Part shown: piece after piece, positions 7,213 to 12,216 of the stretch
How the letters are laid out: every line of letters begins with the position of its first letter
Numbering within the stretch: the first letter of the stretch is position 1
DNA from: an uncultured Candidatus Competibacteraceae bacterium
GTDB lineage: Bacteria; Pseudomonadota; Gammaproteobacteria; Competibacterales; Competibacteraceae
Assembly (NCBI GenBank): GCA_937872125.1
Contig: CALMNY010000298.1
Coordinates: forward strand, 1 to 12,216
Length of the DNA stretch: 12,216 nucleotides
Direction of reading: 5' to 3'
Made by a program: the position numbers and the translations under genes
The notes under the pieces: generated by a model
Seen by the model: the letters and a program-made list of their open reading frames with translations, nothing else
Told to the model about the DNA's origin: nothing
Databases searched by the model: none

Positions 7213-8136
7213 TCAGTCTTTCCAGGGCCGCTCGCAGGCGGTGAACCCTTGCCAGAGTTCGGGGAAGGCGCGTTCCTGGACATCCAGCCGGCAACCGTAC
7301 CAGCCGTCGATGACCTGACGGGCGGCGGAAACTGCCCTGAGCTTGGCCTCATCCAATAACCGGCGCGCCACTGCGATGTCGTTCATGATGCCCAGGCTGT
7401 CTTGCAGCCGGGCCAGCGCGCTCAGATAGGCCTTGACCGTTGGCGCGGGGTACAGGCTGGCGAAGAAATCCAGGGCGTAGCGCAGTTCCTTGATGCGAAT
7501 CCGCAGCCGGTGCCGTTCTGTAGCGGAAAGCTCGGCGAACGCTTCGCCTTGTTTCTCGACCCGCCGCTGGTCGCGACCGAGTAATGCGGTGGCGAAATCC
7601 ACTGCCGGTTGCGCCAGCCGCTCCCGCCGCTTGTCGTCAAGGTCCTCCCGCCAGGGTCGGTCATTCAGCCAAGCCGCCAGATCGCGCGTCAGGTTTTGAT
7701 AGCGGGGATCGGCCAGCGCCTCGCGCAGCGTGCGATGGTGCGTCTGGCGAAGGGTCTCGGCCTTGGTTCGGAACAGGGCCAGGCCGCGCTTGCGCGGGAA
7801 ATGGGCCAGCATCGGCGCCATCCCTTCCTCCAGGAACACATCCCAGTCGCGGGCCGGCCCCAGGAAGCCATTCAGCCAGCGGATGTTCTCGACGAGCGCG
7901 GCGCTGGCCTCGCGGGGAATCAGCGGCCGGAAAATCTTGAGGCCCGACCGCAACCGGCGGAACGCCACCCGCATCTGATGGACGCCCTCCATTTGCCCGT
8001 CCAGCACTGCCGGTCGGTTGGCCTCGGCGTGGCGCAGGCACGCGCCGATGATGGCGACGAAAGCGTCTTCGCTGCTGCTGTCAGCATCCAGTTGAACCGG
8101 GGTGGCTTTAACGGGGATGATGGGTTTCGGGGTCAC
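7213..8136 (-). CDS. CHAD-domain protein
   Basis: This is a 307-residue, strongly basic, helical protein of the CHAD (conserved histidine alpha-helical domain) family, whose characterised members bind inorganic polyphosphate. The domain fills nearly the whole protein from about residue 23. Signature basic helices are VHQMRVAFRRLRSGLKIF (52-69), LGPARDWDVF (92-101), RHRLRIRIKELRYALDFF (208-225) and LQDSLGIMNDI (244-254), with the conserved His/Arg/Lys faces expected to line the anion-binding pore. No fused CYTH (triphosphatase) domain is present. The start is a GTG at 8136; the frame upstream reaches a stop at 8172-8170 with no ATG, and no strong ribosome binding site is visible, so the exact start is uncertain. 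It is transcribed away from the TetR operon. A role in polyphosphate granules is inference from the family only. Confidence 0.85.
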   Translation of the reverse strand: MTPKPIIPVKATPVQLDADSSSEDAFVAIIGACLRHAEANRPAVLDGQMEGVHQMRVAFRRLRSGLKIFRPLIPREASAALVENIRWLNGFLGPARDWDVFLEEGMAPMLAHFPRKRGLALFRTKAETLRQTHHRTLREALADPRYQNLTRDLAAWLNDRPWREDLDDKRRERLAQPAVDFATALLGRDQRRVEKQGEAFAELSATERHRLRIRIKELRYALDFFASLYPAPTVKAYLSALARLQDSLGIMNDIAVARRLLDEAKLRAVSAARQVIDGWYGCRLDVQERAFPELWQGFTACERPWKD

Positions 8137-8230
8137 GGGGAAGTTCGGTTCCAGTTGTGAAAATGGAGTTCATCGGCATCGTGGACCTCAGCGATGATAA
8201 TCCGGGCGTTGGGTTATCGGCCACTCCGGT

Positions 8231-8259
8231 TTGACAATAGACCGACTGGTCTATAGAAT
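8231..8259 (+). promoter_or_regulatory. Promoter of the TetR operon with palindromic operator in the spacer
   Basis: A perfect -35 box TTGACA (8231-8236) is followed, after exactly 17 bp, by the -10 box TAGAAT (8254-8259). The spacer carries an 18-bp palindrome (8237-8254, ATAGACCGACTGGTCTAT: 7-bp arms ATAGACC and GGTCTAT around GACT). The TAGACC-n4-GGTCTA arrangement is like operators of TetR-family repressors of the LmrA/YxaF type. Repressor bound here would block RNA polymerase, so negative autoregulation of the operon is the natural reading. No second copy was noticed in the window. Confidence 0.85.
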
Positions 8260-8267
8260 CATGCGCC

Positions 8268-8894
8268 ATGACTTCCATTGACGATGTTCCCGGCACCCGC
8301 GACCGCTTGATCGCGGCCATGTCCGACTTACTGCAACGGCGCGGCTTGCACGGCATCGGGCTGAGCGACGTGTTGGCGCAGGCGCACGCCCCCAAGGGGG
8401 TGCTGTACCACCACTTTCCTGGCGGCAAGGTGGAATTGGCGGTCGCCGCCATCCAGGCGGCCGTAGCCTACATGAAAGCAAGGCTTGATCGCTTGCAAGC
8501 CACCCATGACGACCCCGTTCAGGCGCTTCGGGCCTGGCTGGACCACGCCCAAAAGCAATTGGAACAAAGCGATTTTGAACGGGGTAGTCCGCTGGCTACC
8601 GTGGCTTTGGAATCAACCGCCGCCGACCACGTCCTGCGGCAAGCCCTGGCCCAGGCATTTGGCGACATCAGAGAACTGCTGACGGGCCTGCTGTCGCAGG
8701 CCGGCGTAATGCCGGTTAGGGCGGCGCAACTTGCGACGTTGATGGTGGGGGCTTACGAAGGGGCTTTGATCCAGTCGCGCGTGGCCGGCAGCGCGCAACC
8801 GGTAAGAGATATTGCCGACGTGCTGTTGGAGTGGGTGCGTTGCGAAATGAAGCCGAAGACCGATCAGCAGGAACCAGAAAGTACCCATCCTTGA
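8268..8894 (+). CDS. TetR/AcrR family transcriptional regulator
   Basis: This 208-residue protein has a typical TetR N-terminal DNA-binding domain: helix 1 RDRLIAAMSDLLQRRG (11-26), then the helix-turn-helix at about 31-54 with the hallmark end VLYHHFPGGK. The all-helical C-terminal domain (about 60-195) should bind a small ligand and form the dimer. The N-terminal domain and the operator both resemble the LmrA/YxaF subgroup. It is the first gene of the operon and probably represses it through the palindrome at 8237-8254. The predicted transcription start, about 7 bases after the -10 box, falls within a base or two of the ATG at 8268, and no ribosome binding site precedes this ATG, so translation may be leaderless. 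The ATG at 8261 is out of frame. The inducer is unknown; the downstream enzymes suggest an organic acid, acyl-CoA or similar metabolite. Confidence 0.92.
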   Translation: MTSIDDVPGTRDRLIAAMSDLLQRRGLHGIGLSDVLAQAHAPKGVLYHHFPGGKVELAVAAIQAAVAYMKARLDRLQATHDDPVQALRAWLDHAQKQLEQSDFERGSPLATVALESTAADHVLRQALAQAFGDIRELLTGLLSQAGVMPVRAAQLATLMVGAYEGALIQSRVAGSAQPVRDIADVLLEWVRCEMKPKTDQQEPESTHP

Positions 8895-8915
8895 ATCCAA
8901 CGGGTTACAACTCCT

Positions 8916-11192
8916 ATGAGAACTGAAAAAACCGCCTGTATTCTTTGCTCGCGCAATTGTGGGCTGGCCGTGGACATTGACGATGGCAAATTTGTTCGCG
9001 TTCGCGGCGATGAAGATCACCCTGCTTCCAAAGGTTATCTCTGCCAGAAGGCCGCGCGTCTCGATTACTACCAGAACCACGCCGACCGCCTGCAACACCC
9101 GCTCAAGCGTCAGCCGGACGGCAGTTTCGTCCAGGTAAGCTGGGACGAGGCGCTGACCGACATCGCCGCGCGGTTGCTGGCCATCCGCAAGCAGCACGGC
9201 GGCGATGCCTTCGCCTTCGTGGGCGGTGGCGGCCAGGGCAACCATCTGGGCGGCGCGTACAGCCGTCAGTTGCTCACCGCGATGAAAAGCCGCTATGCCT
9301 ACAACGCGCTGGGGCAGGAGAAAACCGGGGATTTCTGGGTCAACGGACGCTTGTTTGGCCGCCAGACCTGCCACACCACCGAAGATGTCGAGCACGCCGA
9401 CTACGTGCTGTTCATCGGCTGCAATCCCTACCAGTCGCACGGCATTCCCAATGCGCGCGACACCCTGCGCGACCTCAGGAAAGACCCACAGCGCACGATG
9501 GTGGTGATTGACCCGCGCCGTTCCGAGACCGCCAAACAGGCCGATATCCACCTCCAGCTTAAACCTGGAACCGACACCTACCTGATGGCCGCGCTGCTGG
9601 CGATCATCGTGCGCGATGGCCTGCACGACCGCACCTTCCTGGCCAAGCACTGCACCGGTTTCGAGCAAGTGGAACAGGAACTGCTGGCGATCCCGGTGGC
9701 GGATTATGTCCAGCGCGCCGACGTGCCGCTGGCCGACGTGGAACGGGTGGCGCGCGGCTTCGCCACCGCCCGCCGCGCCTGCGTGCGCATTGATCTGGGC
9801 ATCCAGCACACCCTGCACACCACGCTCAACGGCTATCTGGAAAAGCTGCTGTATCTGATCACCGGCAATTTCGGTCGTCAGGGCGGCAACAATCTCCATG
9901 CGTATCTGTTACCGCTGATGGGCCACACCGACGAGAGAAAGAAACGGAAAGGCAAGGCGCTCAAGCGGACCGCGCATCATCAGATGCATCCCATCGCCGG
10001 CATCTATCCGCCCAACATCCTGCCCGACGAAATTCTCCATCCGGGCGAGGACCGGGTGCGCGCAGTGTTCGTGGACAGCGCCAATCCGCTCCTGACCTAT
10101 GCCGATACGGACGCTTACGAACGCGCGTTCCAGTCTCTGGAGTTGCTGGTAGTCGTGGACGTGGCGATGACCGAAACCGCCCGTCTGGCGCATTACATTC
10201 TCCCGGCGGCCTCGCAATTCGAGAAATGGGAAGCCACCGGGTTCAATCTGGAGTTCCCGACCAACTTCTTCCACTTGCGCCATCCGTTGTTCGCGCCCCT
10301 GGGCGAGTCGCTGCCCGAACCGGAAATCTACACCCGGCTGCTGGAGAAGATGGGAGTCATGCCGCACTTTTCGCCGCTGGCGTGGGTCGCCCGGCTGGAG
10401 CCGAACCTTTCGGCGCATCTCGCCTACCTGGGCGCGTTGGCGGCCATGCTGGCCAGCCATAAGGACTGGATTCCGTATGCCGCCTCGCTGGTCTATCGCA
10501 CGCTGGGGCCGACCTTGCCCGACGGCGCAGCGGCGGCGGCCCCGCTCCTGCCGCTGGCCGTGCAGTACGCCACGCAGCACTACGCCGCCGTAAAACGCGC
10601 TGGGCATGAGGGTAATCGCCTGACGCTGGGCAGCACCCTGTTTCATGCGATTCTCGCCGGGCGCTCCGGCATCACGCTCAGCCGGCATGAATTCGCCGAC
10701 ACCTGGTCCCTGGTCAAGCAACCGGATGGTCGCATCCACCTGGCGATTCCGGAAATGCTGAACGAGTTGCGCGCGTTGCCGACCGAGTTGCCGCCGAGCG
10801 CGGACTATCCGTTCGTGCTGATGGCCGGGGAGCGGCGCAGCTACAACGCCAACCAGATTTTCCGCGATCCGGCCTGGCGCAAGGTGGATAAGGACGGTGC
10901 CTTACGGATGCACCCGGACGATGCCAAAACGCTGGAACTGTCCAATGGCGAACACGCGCTTTGCCAATCCGCGCGGGGTGAAATCCCGGTCGTGGTCGAG
11001 GTGGACGACACCGTGCGCCGGGGTATGGTCACGCTGCCGCACGGCTACGGTCAGCGGTACAAAAACAGCACGCCCCTGGGTCCAGCCGTCAACCGGCTCA
11101 CCGCCAGCGATCATTGCGATCCCTTCTCCAAGACGCCCTTCCACAAATACGTACCCGTCCACATTCGGAAAGTAGCGGCCAGCGTCGCCTGA
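8916..11192 (+). CDS. Molybdopterin (bis-MGD) oxidoreductase, formate dehydrogenase-like, substrate unknown
   Basis: This 758-residue protein belongs to the DMSO-reductase/formate dehydrogenase superfamily. At the N-terminus, Cys8, Cys11, Cys15 and Cys43 form the 4Fe-4S motif, followed by the LCQKA lysine segment. Cofactor-binding segments include FIGCNPYQSHG (166-176), VVIDPRRSETAKQAD (196-210), LKPGTDTYLMAAL (215-227), TGNFGRQGGNN (316-326), and in the C-terminal domain GERRSYNANQIFRDPAWRK (638-656), HPDDA and LPHGYGQRYKN (707-717). There is no Tat signal and no extra iron-sulfur domain, so it is likely cytoplasmic and needs a partner for electrons. The usual Mo-ligand position aligns by eye with GQEKTG (133-138), not Cys/Sec/Ser; Cys152 is the nearest cysteine. 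It lies 21 bp after tetR with no clear ribosome binding site, and 30 bp before the thioesterase gene. Confidence 0.88.
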   Translation: MRTEKTACILCSRNCGLAVDIDDGKFVRVRGDEDHPASKGYLCQKAARLDYYQNHADRLQHPLKRQPDGSFVQVSWDEALTDIAARLLAIRKQHGGDAFAFVGGGGQGNHLGGAYSRQLLTAMKSRYAYNALGQEKTGDFWVNGRLFGRQTCHTTEDVEHADYVLFIGCNPYQSHGIPNARDTLRDLRKDPQRTMVVIDPRRSETAKQADIHLQLKPGTDTYLMAALLAIIVRDGLHDRTFLAKHCTGFEQVEQELLAIPVADYVQRADVPLADVERVARGFATARRACVRIDLGIQHTLHTTLNGYLEKLLYLITGNFGRQGGNNLHAYLLPLMGHTDERKKRKGKALKRTAHHQMHPIAGIYPPNILPDEILHPGEDRVRAVFVDSANPLLTYADTDAYERAFQSLELLVVVDVAMTETARLAHYILPAASQFEKWEATGFNLEFPTNFFHLRHPLFAPLGESLPEPEIYTRLLEKMGVMPHFSPLAWVARLEPNLSAHLAYLGALAAMLASHKDWIPYAASLVYRTLGPTLPDGAAAAAPLLPLAVQYATQHYAAVKRAGHEGNRLTLGSTLFHAILAGRSGITLSRHEFADTWSLVKQPDGRIHLAIPEMLNELRALPTELPPSADYPFVLMAGERRSYNANQIFRDPAWRKVDKDGALRMHPDDAKTLELSNGEHALCQSARGEIPVVVEVDDTVRRGMVTLPHGYGQRYKNSTPLGPAVNRLTASDHCDPFSKTPFHKYVPVHIRKVAASVA

Positions 11193-11222
11193 CTACAACC
11201 TCGAAAAAATACGGAGCGAACC

Positions 11223-11654
11223 ATGAGCGCACTACGGCAAGACATTTCCATCGAGATTCTCAACCAGCGGGGAAAGGAATACCTGCCGGGCTATCTGGGC
11301 ATCGAAATGCTGGAGTTGAAAGAAAACGCCCTCAGCAGCCACATGCCGGTCAAGAAACTGCATTTCGCGCCGAATGATTTTCTCCATGCCGCCAGCGTCG
11401 TCGCGCTGGCCGATACGACCTGCGGCTATGCGACGATTGCCCACCTGCCGGAAGGCGCACTGTCGTTCACCACGGTTGAACTGAAGAGCAACCACCTCGG
11501 CACGGTCAAGGAAGGACGCATCGCCTGCCTGGCGACGGCGCAGCATCTGGGGCGAAATACGCAAGTCTGGGATGCAGTGGTGACCGACGAAGCGAGTGGC
11601 CGCAAAATCGCACTTTTCCGCTGTACCCAGATCATCCTGTGGCCGAAGCAGTGA
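11223..11654 (+). CDS. PaaI-type hotdog-fold thioesterase
   Basis: This 143-residue protein fits the PaaI/EntH-like hotdog thioesterases that hydrolyse acyl- or aryl-CoA thioesters in the cytosol. The central helix motif FLHAASVVALADTTCGYA (53-70) carries the conserved His55 and the acidic catalytic candidate Asp64, in the place of the family's HGG...LAD/E pattern; here the usual glycines after His are Ala-Ala. Strands LSFTTVELKSNHLGTVKEG (80-98) and IACLATAQHLGRNTQVWDA (100-118) complete the fold. Length is normal. GGAG lies 6 bases before the ATG. It is the last gene of the TetR/molybdoenzyme operon (30-bp gap), which suggests it acts on a CoA thioester linked to that pathway, for example to release a product or prevent CoA trapping. 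Substrate unproven. Confidence 0.86.
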   Translation: MSALRQDISIEILNQRGKEYLPGYLGIEMLELKENALSSHMPVKKLHFAPNDFLHAASVVALADTTCGYATIAHLPEGALSFTTVELKSNHLGTVKEGRIACLATAQHLGRNTQVWDAVVTDEASGRKIALFRCTQIILWPKQ

Positions 11655-11767
11655 TTGCTACGTCCTGTCATCGTTCAGGAAGCGGCTGAGAGCCTGATGC
11701 TACTCATGATTAAGGCGCGCAATGCTGTAAGGCGATTTCCATAAAAGACCTTACCAGGCCGACCTCT

Positions 11768-11796
11768 GTAGGGACACGGCGCCGCCGTGTCCCTAC
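11768..11796. repeat. 29-bp near-perfect palindrome (REP-like)
   Basis: A 14-bp arm GTAGGGACACGGCG (11768-11781), a single central C, and the exact inverse CGCCGTGTCCCTAC (11783-11796) form a very stable hairpin. The outer CTGTAGGG (11766-11773) can also pair with CCCTACAG at 11800-11807, giving a competing structure. Palindromes of this GTAGGG...CCCTAC style occur as dispersed intergenic repeats in many bacterial genomes. Neither strand has a following T-tract, so it is not a standard terminator. Confidence 0.75.
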
Positions 11797-11834
11797 TGGC
11801 CCTACAGGTATAATCTTTCCAGGAAATCACCTAA

Positions 11835-11954
11835 GCCCGCGTTAGCGGCTTGCAGTTGACCTCCAGGCCAACTATGACAAAGCTGGCGACGGGGCGCGCG
11901 GCGCGGCTGGCGGAACAGTTGCGGCGGCTGGGCATTGATCCCGATTCGGTGTGA
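11835..11954 (+). pseudogene. Degraded C-terminal remnant, possibly Uma2-type protein
   Basis: A frame open from 11835 to a TGA at 11952-11954 encodes 39 residues and ends in RAARLAEQLRRLGIDPDSV. This charged helix followed by 'LRxLGIDPD' and a stop is the usual end of Uma2-family endonuclease-like proteins. The first residues do not continue the pattern, and a stop codon lies just before, at 11832-11834, so this looks like the decayed tail of a gene whose body is deleted or frameshifted. An ATG at 11874 could start a 26-residue peptide, but there is no good ribosome binding site. Assignment rests on recall of the family's C-terminus only. Confidence 0.4.
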
Positions 11955-12016
11955 ATCTCCTTGGGTTATACAGCTTTCCGGTCTGACTTGTGGAATTTTC
12001 GTAACCAAACCACCCC

Positions 12017-12051
12017 GGCGCTGTGCGCCACCCCTCCTTGAGAAGGAGGGG
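12017..12051. repeat. Paired GC-rich hairpins
   Basis: GGCGC-TGT-GCGCC (12017-12029) is followed directly by a 9-bp stem CCCCTCCTT (12031-12039) / AAGGAGGGG (12043-12051) with loop GAG. On the minus strand the second hairpin begins 25 bases after the stop of the ABC ATPase gene, so it could mark that transcript's 3' end, but there is no T-tract. It may instead be a dispersed intergenic repeat. Confidence 0.5.
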
Positions 12052-12076
12052 AATTTCCATGGCCTGTGTGGGGGCG

Positions 12077-12216
12077 CTATAGCACCTGCTTCAAAAACGT
12101 CTGGGCCCGGGGTTCCCTGGGCGCGGTGAAGAACTGCGCGGGCGGCGCGTCCTCCAGAATTCGCCCAAAATCCATGAACAGCACCCGGTTGGCGACCTCG
12201 CGGGCAAAGCCCATTT
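12077..12216 (-). CDS. Polar amino acid ABC transporter ATPase, C-terminal end (partial)
   Basis: The minus strand from the right edge encodes 46 residues ending at a TAG at 12079-12077, plus two bases (AA) of a preceding codon. The sequence MGFAREVANRVLFMDFGRIL followed by EDAPPAQFFTAPREPRAQTFLKQVL matches the end of GlnQ/HisP-type ATPases, where the switch histidine in 'THEMGFAREVA' precedes; the partial codon is compatible with that Glu. These proteins hydrolyse ATP to drive import of polar amino acids with a membrane permease and a binding protein. The Walker A, signature and Walker B motifs lie outside the window, so activity and exact substrate cannot be judged. The 'FMDFGRILEDAPP' variant (Phe instead of the usual Gly after Asp) is a small deviation. 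Confidence 0.88.
   Translation of the reverse strand, partial: MGFAREVANRVLFMDFGRILEDAPPAQFFTAPREPRAQTFLKQVL

Larger units (their letters stand above)
11655..12076. other. Gene-free intergenic stretch rich in palindromes and gene debris
   Basis: These 422 bp separate the thioesterase operon from the convergent ABC ATPase gene. No convincing intact gene was found. The stretch holds a weak inverted repeat GTAAGG (11727-11732) / CCTTAC (11749-11754), a 29-bp near-perfect palindrome, a short degraded protein tail at 11835-11954, and two GC hairpins at 12017-12051. No clear U-tailed terminator for the operon was seen. Confidence 0.6.

Noticed and set aside
8613..9899. 428-codon minus-strand frame opposite tetR and the molybdoenzyme
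   Set aside because: It covers parts of two well-supported genes, has no motif or plausible domain start, and follows the codon periodicity of the plus-strand genes.
11809..11814. TATAAT hexamer after the 29-bp palindrome
   Set aside because: No -35 box at suitable spacing and no intact gene downstream on the plus strand.
1..12216. CRISPR array, tRNA or rRNA genes
   Set aside because: No regularly spaced direct repeats and no tRNA cloverleaf or rRNA-like segments were noticed on either strand by eye.

Overview
The window looks like part of a high-GC Proteobacterial chromosome, probably gammaproteobacterial. The coding style is GC-rich and the gene set mixes a GH13 glycogen debranching enzyme, a CHAD protein, a PaaK-type ligase, a TetR-controlled molybdoenzyme and a polar amino acid ABC ATPase. 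That mix would suit a glycogen-storing gammaproteobacterium (Competibacter-like), but this is a low-confidence guess from content; no rRNA or other phylogenetic marker is present.

Layout from left to right. (1) 1-378, minus strand: the start of an AT-rich IS630-type transposase that runs off the left edge. (2) 426-2190, minus strand: a two-gene unit, a phenylacetate-CoA-ligase-type enzyme followed 19 bp later by a tandem-ACT-domain protein. The insertion sequence lies directly beyond the ACT stop codon. (3) 2275-3267, plus strand, divergent: an exported phytase-like/esterase-like protein with a lipobox-like signal. (4) 3268-3478: an intergenic region with a 19-bp inverted repeat (one mismatch) bounding a 111-bp element, just upstream of (5) glgX (3479-5632, plus). 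(6) A hairpin with a U-tract only on the minus strand lies just after glgX. It is placed to terminate (7) the convergent MmgE/PrpD-family gene (5824-7107, minus), which lies downstream of (8) a CHAD-domain gene (7213-8136, minus, GTG start). (9) 8231-11654, plus strand: a compact TetR regulator, molybdopterin oxidoreductase and hotdog thioesterase operon. Its promoter has a perfect -35 box, a near-perfect -10 box and an 18-bp palindromic operator filling the spacer; the predicted transcript start almost coincides with the ATG, so tetR mRNA may be leaderless. (10) 11655-12076: a gene-free stretch with a 29-bp near-perfect palindrome, a degraded protein tail and GC hairpins. (11) 12077-12216, minus: the C-terminal end of a polar amino acid ABC transporter ATPase.

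How the genes work together. The TetR/molybdoenzyme/thioesterase unit is the most system-like part: an autoregulated, presumably ligand-induced operon. It joins a 4Fe-4S/bis-MGD redox enzyme, with no obvious Cys/Sec/Ser molybdenum ligand where formate dehydrogenase has one, to an acyl-CoA thioesterase. Its substrate cannot be read from the sequence. The ligase-ACT pair suggests aryl-acid activation under amino-acid control. The remaining genes appear to be independent single units.
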